Notes: generated by a model from the sequence alone, not told the origin. Positions 25,566 through 36,068 are shown, counted from the stretch's first letter. The stretch: 64,000 nt of DNA from RI-153 sp963721725 (GCA_963721725.1 CAVRLX010000025.1:1-64000), one strand, 5' to 3'. Program-made: numbers and translations.

Positions 25566-26377
25566 ATGAATGACCCAAAAATTCATCCGATCATTCGATA
25601 CGGGGGGCCAGTGTTGGGGGCCATTCTCGTCTATTTTCTGCTGTCGACGATGGTCGACGGCTTCCGGGCTGATCAAGAAGCGGCGCGCTTGAGCCAATCC
25701 GAGGTTGTTGAAACGGAGGAAGCGGGGGTAGTCGCAGAGCCAGCCGCATCCTCCGCCCTCACAAGCACTACTTCCCTCACAAGCACCACGGAATTGACAG
25801 CGACCACGAGATCACAGCGACCAGCGAGCTAACCGTCAGCACAGAGATTCGCGATACCACAGGATTGACAGAGACGGCTGTGCTAACGACAACGGCTGAT
25901 CTGACAGAGTCTGCCCAACTGACCGAGACTGCCGATCTTGCCGCCGCCGATGGAGTGACTGTGACGACGGAGGCGGAAGCCACGCCCACGCAAGCAAGCA
26001 GCGCCGAAACAAGCCCAGCCAGCGACGCTCTCTATGCCGGATTGCCCGCCGAGATCGCCGCGTTCTTCCCGGATCAGGCCGACCCAGCGGCAGGTGAACA
26101 GGTGGCTACGGCCAACGCTTGTTCCGCCTGCCACAACATGCAAGAAGGCGTGGTCCAGGTGGGGCCAAGCTGGTACAATCTGGCGAATACTGCCGCCACC
26201 CGCGTCGAAGGCCAGAGCGCTGCGCTCTATCTTTATACCAGTATCGTAGCCCCCAATGACCATGTTGTGGAGGGATTCGCTGCGAATTTAATGCCCCAAA
26301 TCTACGCAGATACTTTGAGCGATGCGCAACTGGCCGATGTGATCGCCTATTTGCTCACGTTGGACGGGGGAGAATAG
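25566..26377 (+). CDS. Membrane-anchored c-type cytochrome with Thr-rich linker (one frameshift)
   Basis: One TM helix near the N-terminus (YGGPVLGAILVYFLLSTMV) anchors the protein. A low-complexity Thr/Ser/Glu linker follows (TSTTSLTSTTELTATT). A C-terminal class I cytochrome c domain has the heme site ACSACHNM (C-x-x-C-H) and a Met ligand in ANLMPQIYADTLSDAQLADV. The frame breaks in the linker near 25808. Adding one G to the GAGATC stretch joins ELTATT to ITATSELTVSTEIRDTTGLT in the downstream frame, so one anchored cytochrome of about 270 aa is likely. It probably donates or accepts electrons at the outer membrane face. A terminator follows. Confidence 0.83.
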
Positions 26378-26392
26378 CCACCCCAGAGATGT

Positions 26393-26432
26393 AAAAAAGA
26401 GGGTGACAAACTCGCTGTCATCCTCTTTTTTT
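26393..26432 (+). terminator. Intrinsic terminator after cytochrome c gene
   Basis: AAAAAAGAGGGTGACA (26393-26408) pairs with TGTCATCCTCTTTTTT (26416-26431), with a single G-T wobble. The 3' arm ends in a T-run. Confidence 0.82.
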
Positions 26433-26493
26433 ATTGGAACGAGCCAGGACAAAATACTTTGTCAGTGTTTCCGGTGATAGGAAGGTAATGATA

Positions 26494-26580
26494 CAGGTGC
26501 GACGCACTCGCCACACAAGCTTTCACAACTAATCTACGCTTGGCGAGTGCGTCGCACCTTGTGGCGAGTGCGTCGCACCC
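26494..26580. repeat. Triple-arm copy of the GGTGCGACGCACTCGCCA repeat
   Basis: One forward arm CAGGTGCGACGCACTCGCCA (26494-26513) is followed by two inverted arms TGGCGAGTGCGTCGCACC (26541-26558 and 26562-26579), then TAGAACCTGTAGGGG. Upstream of the S9 peptidase gene. Confidence 0.8.
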
Positions 26581-26670
26581 TAGAACCTGTAGGGGAGTAC
26601 CCAATCTCAACCAGGGATGCTATACTCTTCTGCCACTGGCTATCCCTACCCCCAGCAGAAAGCTCATCAT

Positions 26671-28689
26671 ATGCCCCTATCCACAACCCGTCCCATCAGC
26701 GCCGAGGATCTCTATCGCCTGCACACGATTGGCAGCCCGCAGCTTGCGCCCGACGGGCAGCGGGTGGCCTATGCGCTGGGCCGCGTGGACCGCAAGAGCG
26801 AAAAGAAGTACAGCAATCTCTGGCTCACCCCAGCGGCGGACGGCACGGCGCAACAGTTCACCCACGGCGATTGGAACGACAGCCAGCCGCGCTGGTCACC
26901 CGATGGCCGTACGCTGGCCTTTCTCTCGAACCGCGGCGACGAAAAGCAGGCGCAGATCTACTTGATCCCGGTGGGCGGCGGCGAGGCGCGCAAACTCACC
27001 GATCTGCACGGCACAATCGGCGATCTGCGCTGGTCGCCCGACGGCACAAAACTGCTGATCCAGTTTCGCCACAAGGACGCCGACGCCATCGAGCGGGACC
27101 AGGATGAGGATAAAAAGAAGCTGGGTGTGGTGGTGCGCCACATTACCCGCTTGAGTTATAAGGGCGACGGGCTGGGCTTCCTGCCCCAGGAGCGTTGGCA
27201 TGTGTGGACCATTGACGCCGGCAGCGGCGCGGCAACCCAACTCACGCATGGCACACTCCACGACGAAACCAACCCGGCTTGGTCCCCCGATGGCAGCCAG
27301 ATTGCCTATCTCTCCAATGGCACAGATGACCCCGACCGTGCCCCCAACGCCGATGAAATTTTTGTGATGCCGGCCAGCGGCGGCGCGGCGCGTCCACTGC
27401 AAACCTTTGCCGGCCGCAAGGCGGCGTTTTCGTTCTCGCCCGATGGCAAATGGATCGCCCTGACTGGCTCGGCAGGGTTGGATCAATTCTGGCGCACGTT
27501 GGATCTGTGGGTGGTGGCCGTGGACGGCAGCACGCCGCCGCGTAATCTGACCGAGCGCTTTGACGTCGCCGTGGGGAATGTTACCCTCAGCGATGTCGCG
27601 GGCTATTCCCTGGCCGCCGAGCCAGTTTGGTCAGCGGAGAGCGACCGGCTCTATTTTCAAATTTCGCGCCACGGCAGCACCACGCTCCATGCCATTGGGC
27701 TGGCCGAGGATGCCGAACTCGAAACCGAACCTGAAACCGTAGTGGGCGGGCCGGGCGCAGTGGGTGATTTTAGCTTCAGCCAAGACCGACGCCGGCTTGT
27801 CTATGTGCATACCACAATCACCGAGCCAGGACAGATCTGGCTGCGCGATTTGGCGGTGGACTCCACCACACAGGTCACTCAGGTCAACGCCGAGCTGCTG
27901 GGCGAAATTGCCTGGGGCGACTGTCGAGAACTCTGGATCGACGGTCCGCACACACGGCTACAAGGTTGGATCATGACGCCGCCGGGCTTTGACAACACAC
28001 AGCGCTATCCGGCCATTCTGGAAATCCACGGCGGGCCGATGTTGCAATATGGCAATGCCTTTATGCACGAATTCCATTGGCTGGCGGCCCAGGGCTATGT
28101 GATCTTTTTCACCAATCCCCGTGGCTCCCAGGGCTATGGCAACGACTTTGTCAGCGCCATTTGGAACGATTTTGGCGGCCCCGCCCACGAAGATCTAATG
28201 GCGTGGACCGATGCTGTGGCGGCGCTGCCCTTTGTGGATGCAACCCGGCTGGGTGTCACCGGCGGCAGCTATGGCGGCTATATGACCAATTGGATTATCG
28301 GCCACACGGATCGGTTCAAGGCCGCCGTCACCCAACGCAGCCTGAGCAACCTGCTCAGCTTTAACGGATCCAGCGACGTGTGGGTTTTTCAGATGATGTT
28401 TGGCGGCAAGCCCGCCTGGGAAAGTCTGGACGATTATTGGCGGCAATCGCCCCTGGCCTACATTGGCAACGTGACCACGCCCACGCTGGTGATCCACAGC
28501 GAACAGGATCTGCGCGTCGCCATTGAGCAGGGCGAACAGATGTTTGTTGCCCTTAAGATCCACGGCGTGGAGACCGAAATGGTGCGCTTCCCGGAAGAGT
28601 CCCACGGTCTTTCGCGCGGCGGGCGCACGGATCGACGCATTGCCCGCCTGGGGCACATTTTGCGCTGGTTCGAGCGCTATTTGAAATAA
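26671..28689 (+). CDS. S9-family (acylaminoacyl-type) prolyl oligopeptidase
   Basis: A 672-aa serine peptidase. The N-terminal TolB-like beta-propeller blades (repeated WSPDG and FSPDGKWIAL) span about residues 20-400. The C-terminal alpha/beta hydrolase has nucleophile Ser in GGSYGGYMTNW, Asp in HSEQDLRVAIEQG and His in EESHGLSRGG, the catalytic triad of S9C dipeptidyl/acylaminoacyl peptidases. No signal peptide, so probably cytoplasmic peptide turnover. The start at 26671 is preferred because the upstream extension is poor in conservation. The next gene follows by 51 bases. Confidence 0.92.
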   Translation: MPLSTTRPISAEDLYRLHTIGSPQLAPDGQRVAYALGRVDRKSEKKYSNLWLTPAADGTAQQFTHGDWNDSQPRWSPDGRTLAFLSNRGDEKQAQIYLIPVGGGEARKLTDLHGTIGDLRWSPDGTKLLIQFRHKDADAIERDQDEDKKKLGVVVRHITRLSYKGDGLGFLPQERWHVWTIDAGSGAATQLTHGTLHDETNPAWSPDGSQIAYLSNGTDDPDRAPNADEIFVMPASGGAARPLQTFAGRKAAFSFSPDGKWIALTGSAGLDQFWRTLDLWVVAVDGSTPPRNLTERFDVAVGNVTLSDVAGYSLAAEPVWSAESDRLYFQISRHGSTTLHAIGLAEDAELETEPETVVGGPGAVGDFSFSQDRRRLVYVHTTITEPGQIWLRDLAVDSTTQVTQVNAELLGEIAWGDCRELWIDGPHTRLQGWIMTPPGFDNTQRYPAILEIHGGPMLQYGNAFMHEFHWLAAQGYVIFFTNPRGSQGYGNDFVSAIWNDFGGPAHEDLMAWTDAVAALPFVDATRLGVTGGSYGGYMTNWIIGHTDRFKAAVTQRSLSNLLSFNGSSDVWVFQMMFGGKPAWESLDDYWRQSPLAYIGNVTTPTLVIHSEQDLRVAIEQGEQMFVALKIHGVETEMVRFPEESHGLSRGGRTDRRIARLGHILRWFERYLK

Positions 28690-28740
28690 CGAGTTCACCG
28701 CAAAGACGTAGAGATCGCAATCAGAAAAGACAGACAGACT

Positions 28741-29757
28741 ATGAAATTTGACGCTTCACTCTGGGTAGACGATTTGCGGCAGGCCCCGGCCACGGCCCGC
28801 GCCGCCGAAGATCTGGGCTTTGACGCCATCTGGACCAGCGACACGGCGCACAATCCTTTCTTTCCACTGGTGTTGGCCGCCCCCGAAACCACGCGTATGG
28901 CGCTGGGCACGGCGATTGTGGTAGCCTTTGCGCGTAGTCCGATGGACGTGGCCTATCAGTCCTGGGATCTGCAAAAACTGAGCGGGGGGCGCTTTCTCTT
29001 GGGGTTGGGCACGCAGGTGAAATCTCATATTGAACGGCGGTTTGGCATGGAATGGCGCTCGCCCGCCGATGCCCATTTGCGCGATTATATTGGCGCGCTG
29101 CGGGCGATCTGGGCGGCTTGGCAGAGCGGGGAGCGGCTCAACTATCGCGGTGAATTCTATAAGCTCACCCTGATGACGCCCTTTTTCGATCCGGGTCCAA
29201 TTGACCATCCCCATATTCCCATCTACACGGCGGGGGTGAACGAGCGCATGTGTCGGCTGGCGGGGGAGATCAGCGACGGGTTCCATGCCCACCCGTTCCA
29301 TACCCAGCGCTATCTGCAAGAGGTTGTGATCCCAGAGATTGAGCGGGGGGCGCAGCGTGCAGGGCGCAGTCGCGACGAGATCGCCATAAGCAGCGCTATT
29401 TTCGTGGCAACCGGCGGCAGCCAGGCCGAAATCGACGCGGCTGTGGCAACTGTGCGCCAACAGATCGCCTTCTATGCCAGCACGCCGGATTATGCCGCGG
29501 TGATGGATCTGCACGGGTGGGGGGAGGTGCGCGAGCAGTTAAGCGGGTTGGCTTCGCGCAAACAATGGGCCGAGATGCCCGCGCTGATCACAGATGAGAT
29601 GGTGGCTGCCTTTGCCCTCGTCTGCCCGCCGGGGGAGTTGGCGCAGCGTATTCGTCACAAGTACACAGGGTTATTGGATCGGGTGACACTTTATATGCCC
29701 TTTACACCATCCCAACCGTGGGCGCTGTGGCAGATGATTTTGAAGGGTCCCCATTAA
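28741..29757 (+). CDS. LLM-class F420/FMN-dependent oxidoreductase (TIGR03617-like)
   Basis: A 338-aa luciferase-like monooxygenase family protein. The N-terminus MKFDASLWVDDLRQAPATAR, the core GGRFLLGLGTQVKSHIERRFGM and the C-terminal GLLDRVTLYMPF match the TIGR03617 subgroup of F420-dependent enzymes. The substrate is unknown. Such genes are frequent in Chloroflexota and Actinobacteria. It follows the S9 peptidase on the same strand and is 10 bases from a PAS kinase start. Confidence 0.87.
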   Translation: MKFDASLWVDDLRQAPATARAAEDLGFDAIWTSDTAHNPFFPLVLAAPETTRMALGTAIVVAFARSPMDVAYQSWDLQKLSGGRFLLGLGTQVKSHIERRFGMEWRSPADAHLRDYIGALRAIWAAWQSGERLNYRGEFYKLTLMTPFFDPGPIDHPHIPIYTAGVNERMCRLAGEISDGFHAHPFHTQRYLQEVVIPEIERGAQRAGRSRDEIAISSAIFVATGGSQAEIDAAVATVRQQIAFYASTPDYAAVMDLHGWGEVREQLSGLASRKQWAEMPALITDEMVAAFALVCPPGELAQRIRHKYTGLLDRVTLYMPFTPSQPWALWQMILKGPH

Positions 29758-29767
29758 ACGAGGAATC

Positions 29768-31316
29768 ATGGTTGCGAATGAGAAATTTCCCCCCGATCCC
29801 TCTGTGAACAACGCTGGTTGGCCGACAGACCCGCGCTATTTAGATGCCATCTTGAACAGCCTGGGCGATGGTGTGATTGCCACCGATGCGGCCGGCGTGA
29901 TCCGTTTTATGAATCCAATGGCGGTGACGCTAACCGGCTGGGAGCGTTCGGACGCTGACGGACAGAGGCTGGAGAATATTTTTGTTTTGGTCGAGGCCGA
30001 GAGCAACCAGCCAACGGATAGAAGATGGGTTGCGCAGGTGGTGCAGCAGTCGATTCCGGTGGCGCTGGAGAGCCGCTACCATCTGATCCGTGCCGATGGT
30101 CATCCCATTCCCATTAATGGCACCGTGACCCCGATGGTTGACCAGCGCGGCGCGGTGATTGTCTTTCGAGATATTAGCCCGCGCAAAGCCCTTGAAAAAG
30201 CGCTGCACGAATCGTTGGAGAAATTTCACATCATCTTCGAGAACACGTTCCGATGGCATCAATATCTATGAAGAAGATGTGGTAAATGGCTCGCGGCGAC
30301 TGGTGGATTGTAACGAACGCTATGCAGAGATGGCGGGGCGCAGCAAAGCCGAGCTAATCGAGATTGGCAACACAGGCAAACTGCAAAAGAAAGTGGGGTC
30401 GGTAACGCCCAACGTGGATAACCAGACCCTGCGCGCCCAGCACATTCCCTATCGCGGCGTTGTTTCCTGGCTGCGGCCCGATGGCAAAGAGAACATGGTT
30501 GAATATGCTGCCATGCCCGTGGAGATCAATGGCAAACCCTTCACGATTGGGATGGATCGAGACATTACCGAACGGGTAAAGATGCAAGATGCCCTGGATC
30601 AACGGGCGCGACAACTGGAAGCGCTGGCCCACGAACTTCAGATCCAAAATGACGAGTTGGATGCCTTCGGCCACATGGTGGCGCATGATCTCAAGAACCC
30701 GCTCACCATGATGATGGCCGCAGCGGAGATTTTGGGCTTTGATTATGTGGAAACGCTCGCCGCAGAGGACCAAAACTACTTTCAGGTCATTGTAGATAGC
30801 GCCCGCAGAATGAATACGATTATCGATGAATTGCTGGTGCTGGCGGCCACGCGCAGGCAAGAGATTGCCTGCCGACCTCTGGAAATGGGGTCCATCGTTG
30901 AAGCCGCCTTGGCACAGCTTGGTCATCTTATGGAAGCGCATCAACCCGTGGTGGAATGGCCGGAAGCATGGCCCATCGCGCTGGGTCATGCCCCCTGGGT
31001 GGAGCGTGTGTGGGCCAACTACCTGGGCAATGCCATTCTCTATGGCGGCCAGCCGCCCCGTCTCACCATCGGCGCAACCGCGGCGGACAACGGCACGATC
31101 TGTTTTTGGGTACAGGATAACGGCGCAGGCTTGACTGCCGAGGAGCAGGCCAAACTCTTTACGCCCTTTACACGGTTGCGTCAGGGGCGGGCCAAAGGCC
31201 ACGGGCTGGGGCTTTCCATTGTCCAGCGGATTGTAAAAAGGTTGGGTGGGCGGGTTGCCGTGGAAAGCCAGCCAGGGCAGGGAAGCATATTTCAATTTAC
31301 GCTGCCTGCCGCCTAA
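29768..31316 (+). CDS. PAS-PAS sensor histidine kinase (one frameshift)
   Basis: A soluble kinase of about 515 aa. PAS domain 1 (about 20-145) begins LDAILNSLGDGVIATDAAGV. The frame breaks near 30248 (HIIFENT), where removing one T leads to SDGINIYEEDVVNGSRRLVD in the downstream frame, which begins PAS domain 2. Then come a short coiled coil (ALDQRARQLEALAHELQIQN), H-box FGHMVAHDLKNPLTMM, N-box WANYLGNAILYGG, G1 VQDNGAGL and G2 KGHGLGLSIV. No transmembrane segment and no adjacent response regulator, so it is an orphan cytoplasmic kinase. Confidence 0.85.
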
Positions 31317-31318
31317 CG

Positions 31319-31816
31319 TTATCCTTTGGGAGAGGGTTTTGTCTTTAATTCCACAATGCAGCCCAGCAACTCGGCTGTGTCCAAATAGGCCCAGAGCGCG
31401 CCGGGGTTGAGCGTGGACCCGCCGCTTTGGATGATCTCCGCATCCAGATCCGACGCCACCTGTTTTGGATCGTCCACGAGAAAGAGCAAATGGTGGATAC
31501 CTTCGCCTTTTTCTTCCAGAAACTCGGCGTAGATGTTGCCCCCTTCCAGCGGTTGGATGAACTCTAGTTGCACGGGACCCGTTTCGAGGAAGGCCAGCCG
31601 CATACGGAAGTTGCCCGGCTGCCCGCGATAGGTGGCCGTTTTGGCAAGATCGCCATCGGCTGGCGGCCAGTCGATGATATGCGGTGGCTCCATCTGAAAG
31701 CGCGCACTCCAGGCGCGCACCGCGGCTTCGGCATCACGCACGACAATGCCCACCTGCACCACAGGGCCTAAGTTGATGCGCGGGGAACCCGTCTGTGCAA
31801 CGCTGTTTTTTGTCAC
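31319..31816 (-). CDS. VOC (glyoxalase/bleomycin-resistance) family protein
   Basis: A 165-aa vicinal-oxygen-chelate protein, similar to methylmalonyl-CoA epimerase/glyoxalase folds: VQVGIVVRDAEAAVRAWSA (first beta-alpha unit), then EFIQPLEGGNIYAEFLEEKG and HHLLFLVDDPKQVASDL. GTG 31816 is chosen because a strong ribosome site (ggagggg) precedes it. Its GTGA overlaps the stop of the upstream acyltransferase gene by four bases, implying translational coupling. The enzyme activity is not readable. Confidence 0.8.
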   Translation of the reverse strand: MTKNSVAQTGSPRINLGPVVQVGIVVRDAEAAVRAWSARFQMEPPHIIDWPPADGDLAKTATYRGQPGNFRMRLAFLETGPVQLEFIQPLEGGNIYAEFLEEKGEGIHHLLFLVDDPKQVASDLDAEIIQSGGSTLNPGALWAYLDTAELLGCIVELKTKPSPKG

Positions 31817-33479
31817 CTTACCCCTCCTTTTGCTTGGAAAGACTGCTCCCGCATGCGCGGCCCGTTCAGGAAACGCCCCAACCAAGTGTAGCGTACTAGG
31901 GCCTGATATGTCCACAACAGGAAGGAGGTCACGACCACGACGATGAGCACGAACTTCCCGAGGGCCGGGATCGGCCAGTCTCGCGCCACGTACTGGACCG
32001 CGATGATCAGTGGCAGGTGGGCGAGGTAAAGCCAGTAAGCCGAGTCCGACAGGTATTGCATCCGCAGGCTTTCGACCGGGCAGACCCGCCGTAACAACCC
32101 CATGAGGCCGAAGGTGATGAGCCAGGGGTAGGCCGCCTGCAAAGCAACCGAGAGGATCCGGCGCGGCAGCGGGGCGAGCCCGTAGCCCGCGGGGCCTGTC
32201 CACCCCTCCGTGAGGGCCATCCCCAGCGGCAGGATGACGAGGAGTCCGACAGAGAGCGGCAGCCACCATCGCTCGCCGACGCGACCGGACCGGTCGTCGA
32301 ACCCGAAATAGGCCGCCCCGAAGCCGAAGAAGATCGCGTAATACGCAAACACGTGCGGGATCGGCAGGAGCCCGGTGGAGGTATCTGGCCCGAAGATCGG
32401 GGAAGTGCCACTGTCTCCCATGTACCACTGGGGGATCATCGTCAGGGGGATCAGCCAGAGGTAGCGGGCGGGCGAGAGGACGAGCCACTCGGGCCGCCGG
32501 ACTGATGGGAGACGCGATCCGAGGGCGGAGAGGGCGGCATACCCAAGGACGAGCCACCACAGGAACCAGAGGAACCACAGATGGTTGAAGAGGTGCATCT
32601 GCATCAGCAGGTCCGCCACGCCTGACTTCCGTCCCGATGTCGCGCCGTGTTGGCGCAGGTACTCCGCGATCGCGGCCTTGCGGCGTCCTAGACCGTCCTC
32701 GTTGAGCTCGAGTTGAAGGAGCGAGGCGAAGTAGCGGGTCGTCTCCTCGTCAAGGGTCGCGACATCTAGTGGCGTGCTACCGCTTGGTTCGCCGCGTTGA
32801 CCTTCGCGCCGTGACGGATTAACACGTCGACGGCCTTCTCGTGGCCCAGGAAGGCCGCTGCGAGCAGGGCCGTCCCGCCGTCCCGGTCCGCGGCGTTCAC
32901 GTCGGCGCCTCGATCGATGAGCAGCTCGATGGCCTCTGCCTGACCGGTGGCCGCTGCCCAGATCAACGGCGTCCCGCCGTGTTCGGGGTCGACGGCGTCC
33001 ACCGCCGCCCCGCTCGCCAGGTACCGCTCGATGGCACCGAGGTCGCCCACTCGCGCGGCCGCCCAGATGCTCGACACATGCTTGGCCGGGGGAATGCCGC
33101 CGGACTCCTGAGGGGCGGACGACATCGCGAGGGTGGAGATCCCTATCGTGAGCGGGACGATGGTGACCATCCCCAGCAGCAAGGGGAGGAACACCCGGTG
33201 GAACCGGTGCTTGACCAGCGACCTGCGGCCTCGACGGTGGAGCAGCATCGCGCTGAAGAAGCCGCTCATGACGAAGAACAGCGGCATGCGAAAGCCATGG
33301 ATGGCCGAGAAGACGATCCCGAAACCAGGATCCTGCCGACGATCCGTGACTATCCAGAATGACGGGAAGAACGAGAGGGAAGCGTGCAGGACGATCCCCA
33401 GCAGCATGGCGCCGGCCCGCAGGGCGTCCAGGTCGGATCGTCGGGCGAAGACAGGGTTTTCGTTGCTCATGGAAGACAT
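31813..33479 (-). CDS. Acyltransferase-3/OpgC-like membrane protein with ankyrin-repeat insertion (one frameshift)
   Basis: A protein of about 555 aa. The N-terminus has acyltransferase-3 type helices: RSDLDALRAGAMLLGIVLHA with catalytic-region residues, then FRMPLFFVMSGFFSAML and a third or fourth helix (LLLGMVTIVPLTIGI). Ankyrin repeats follow from about residue 138 to 255 (IWAAARVGDLGAIERYLASG, then GGTPLIWAAATGQAEAIELL, and further units). Near 32787 the frame slips: one missing G in AAG-C separates VNAANQ from GSTPLDVATLDEE. A second, larger group of helices (MQMHLFNHLWFLWFLWWLVL onward) ends the protein. Ankyrin repeats between membrane halves are unusual for this family and might recruit substrates or partners. 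The VOC gene is coupled at the 3' end. Confidence 0.75.
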
Positions 33480-33933
33480 TCGCCCGAATTTGTTCGATAT
33501 TGCGCAAGAACTTTTGGAATTGACGACTGACGCTCAGCGGCCTGACCCGCGGAGTCAAGTCTTGATCCAACGGATGGAGCGGTGGGTCCGATTCGACGTT
33601 CAGGCGGAACGCCGGGGCACAGCACTTTGTGGAAAACTCGATACAATAATGCTGTGTCCCCGTTCATCTGCTTGCGGGCGCTGCGAAGAACGGAAACCGC
33701 CTCTGCATTTGAAGCGTCTTCGATGACGCACGGTGAAGTTGCAACCACACCCACCCATCGCGAAGTCGCAACCCGCTCGGACCACGTCCGCACGCCCAAC
33801 GCACGCCGCGGCAAAGCCAGCCGAACAAAAATTTGGAGCAGCGAAAAAAGAAACTCCACAAGGGTTTGATGCTCTGGCGTCGGCGGCATGATGAATAGAT
33901 ACTTCTCAGCATCCGGCTGAAATCCGGCGGATT
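33480..33933. other. 454-bp intergenic stretch, no supported gene
   Basis: ORFs here on both strands have no recognisable domain and overlap flanking genes. A hairpin exists at 33614-33661 (GGGGCACAGCA / TGCTGTGTCCCC, about 11 pairs with one bulge) and a single CRISPR-like inverted word pair at 33738-33772. I see no promoter of note. Confidence 0.4.
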
Positions 33934-35019
33934 TCAGCCGCCCAAACTCTCCCACACATCCAGCTTGCGTTGGGTGCGTTCGATCACGGCGTCGGTAAAT
34001 TCGCTGGTGCTGGCATGGCCGCTAATATCGGGCGTGCGAATGCCTTCATGCACCGCTTCCATCAACGATTCGCGGATGGCGCGTGCCGCTCGATCTGATT
34101 CGGCGGATTCGATCTGTTTGAGCAACGCCGCCCCAGCCAGGATCATCGCCATGGGGTTGGCGACATTTTTGCCCTGCAACGAAGGCGCTGTGCCGTGGGG
34201 CGCTTCGGCCATCATGATCTTGACCCGGAAATCCTGGTCAAACGAGAGCAGCAGCGACTCGGCCCCGGCAATCGTGCCAAACATTTGCAACACCAAGTCG
34301 CTCATACAGTCGCCATCGCGGTTGAGCGTGGGAATCACCAACGACTCACCATCCTGGGTCAGCAACAGCGCGTAAGTGGCATCAATCAACCGCGGCTCGT
34401 AGCGCACCTGTGGATAGCGCGTGGCGGCGGCGTCCATCTCCTCTTTGAGCATGCCCTCGTAGACTGGCGACACGGTGAACTTTGGCCCGCCGAAAACTTT
34501 GGCCTCGGTGCGCTCTGCCCGATAAAACGTATATTCGGCCACGGCGCGACAGGTGCTGCGGCTGATCTTTTCGGTACGATAGGCCCACTCATCGCCGTTT
34601 TCGTCCACACGCCACTCTTTGGCCCCATAGGCATCATCTACGGCCATCCGCACCACGGTAATTGGCGCAAAAACACCGCCCACGGGACGCACGCCCGGAA
34701 TGCGCCGCCCCGTGCGTACAATCACCTTGCCGTCTACCTCAGTGCGCAAAATAGCATTGGGGCTGCCCACATCATTCATGGTTTCAGGCGTGATGGTGGC
34801 GGCTTTCAGCCCGTACCCCGTGCGGCGCATGGCAGCCGCGGCGTCTAGCACCACTTGGTTGTTGGTCTTGCGCCGATTTTCCAGGCTCAGGTCATAGGGT
34901 TCAAAGATAAGCGGCACGCGCACCACGCTTGGATCGAGCACACGCAGCGCCTCGTCTAACAATTCCTGCCCCGTCTGATCGCCTTGCATTACCACAATCG
35001 TGGTTTGGGGTTCGCTCAT
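33934..35019 (-). CDS. Isocitrate/isopropylmalate dehydrogenase family protein
   Basis: A 361-aa decarboxylating dehydrogenase. It starts IVVMQGDQTGQELLDEALRV, with a substrate-binding SPNAILRTEVDGKVIVRT region, catalytic Tyr in AEYTFYRAERTEAKVFGGPK, metal-binding Asp in LNRDGDCMSDLVLQMFGTIA, and the cofactor motif APHGTAPSLQGKNVANPMAM. It is a member of the NAD(P)-isocitrate / homoisocitrate / 3-isopropylmalate group; which one cannot be fixed from motifs alone. Four-base overlap with the upstream renalase-like gene suggests coupling. Confidence 0.88.
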   Translation of the reverse strand: MSEPQTTIVVMQGDQTGQELLDEALRVLDPSVVRVPLIFEPYDLSLENRRKTNNQVVLDAAAAMRRTGYGLKAATITPETMNDVGSPNAILRTEVDGKVIVRTGRRIPGVRPVGGVFAPITVVRMAVDDAYGAKEWRVDENGDEWAYRTEKISRSTCRAVAEYTFYRAERTEAKVFGGPKFTVSPVYEGMLKEEMDAAATRYPQVRYEPRLIDATYALLLTQDGESLVIPTLNRDGDCMSDLVLQMFGTIAGAESLLLSFDQDFRVKIMMAEAPHGTAPSLQGKNVANPMAMILAGAALLKQIESAESDRAARAIRESLMEAVHEGIRTPDISGHASTSEFTDAVIERTQRKLDVWESLGG

Positions 35020-36038
35020 AATAATCTCCTCGTTCCATCAGCCAGCGCGGCCAGAATGGCCGCACCAGCGGCTTGTCCAGAAAGATAGGCGCCCTCGACG
35101 CGCGGTCCGCCAAAGGCATCCCCGGCAAAGGCCAGCGGTGGCAACCCGGCGGCCACCAGTGTGGGGGCTTCGTGGATCACATCGGGGATTGAATAGCGCC
35201 AGCGTTTTATCTGGGTCTCCACCAGGTTGCTGCTCGGGGTAAGATAGGCGTGCATATACTCTTGCAAGGTCTCAACGATTTCCAGGTCTGGCGCATCCCA
35301 ATAGCGACGGCTATAGTCCGGATCGGCGTGCAGGGTGACGACGCTCTCGGTGGGCGAAAGACCTTTTTGCTGGTTGTCGGCAATCCAGGGAACTGTGTTG
35401 GCCGAGCGGTGTACTGCCCCGGGCGCTGGGATCGTAATCTCACCTTCATAGCGAAAGATGCCCGCAATACAGGGCGAATAGATAATTCTATCCAGCGCCA
35501 CGCGCTCATCCGCCGCCAGCACCACCCTTCCACTGTCCAGGATGGCTAGGGTTTGGGGAACCGGCGGCGTCATGATCACAGCGGCAGCCCCATATTGATC
35601 GCCATTGTCGGCGTGGGCCAACCAGCGTCCATCCACCAACGCCAAGCTGGCAATGCGTACGCTGACCTCGACTTCCAGCGCTGCCGCCAGATGTTTTGCC
35701 AATTTGTTCATGCCGCCGCGCACGGCATAGCGGGCATGGCCGACGGGATCATTACCGGTAAGGCTGTCTGTAGTAAAGCCCATGGTCCATAGATAGACCA
35801 GATCGTCGGCCACCCATTGGTCGATCTGGGCCTGAAACTCCGGCGAGCGGGCAGTAAAATATTGCGCGCCATGATCTGCCGCACCGTTGCCAATCCGCCG
35901 GGTGGCAAGCCGACCGCCCACGCTGCGCCCCTTGTCCACCACCAACACCGCATGACCCGCGGCTTGCAACTGTCGCGCCGCCATTAACCCCGCCAATCCT
36001 GCGCCAATTACGAGAATTTCACTTTCACGAACTGTCAC
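35016..36038 (-). CDS. FAD-dependent amine oxidase/renalase-like oxidoreductase
   Basis: A 340-aa flavoprotein with the N-terminal dinucleotide motif ILVIGAGLAGLMAARQL, followed by the GG-type DKGRSVGGRLATRR and a C-terminal AFAGDAFGGPRVEGAYLSGQ, which closes the FAD site. This layout resembles bacterial renalase, which oxidises aberrant dihydro-NAD(P)H forms. It lies upstream of the isocitrate dehydrogenase-like gene (overlap 4 bases) and downstream of an N-formylglutamate amidohydrolase gene. Confidence 0.85.
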   Translation of the reverse strand: MTVRESEILVIGAGLAGLMAARQLQAAGHAVLVVDKGRSVGGRLATRRIGNGAADHGAQYFTARSPEFQAQIDQWVADDLVYLWTMGFTTDSLTGNDPVGHARYAVRGGMNKLAKHLAAALEVEVSVRIASLALVDGRWLAHADNGDQYGAAAVIMTPPVPQTLAILDSGRVVLAADERVALDRIIYSPCIAGIFRYEGEITIPAPGAVHRSANTVPWIADNQQKGLSPTESVVTLHADPDYSRRYWDAPDLEIVETLQEYMHAYLTPSSNLVETQIKRWRYSIPDVIHEAPTLVAAGLPPLAFAGDAFGGPRVEGAYLSGQAAGAAILAALADGTRRLL

Positions 36039-36068
36039 GCTTGCTATCCTTTCAGTAGGGTCCCCGGT

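Noticed and set aside
33738..33772. CRISPR-like repeat GTTGCAAC...GTCGCAAC
   Set aside because: Only one copy with no regularly spaced repeats or spacers and no cas genes nearby.
33467..33955. ORFs in the 33480-33933 gap (for example 162 aa on the minus strand)
   Set aside because: No domain, low-complexity composition and overlap with both neighbours; treated as non-coding.
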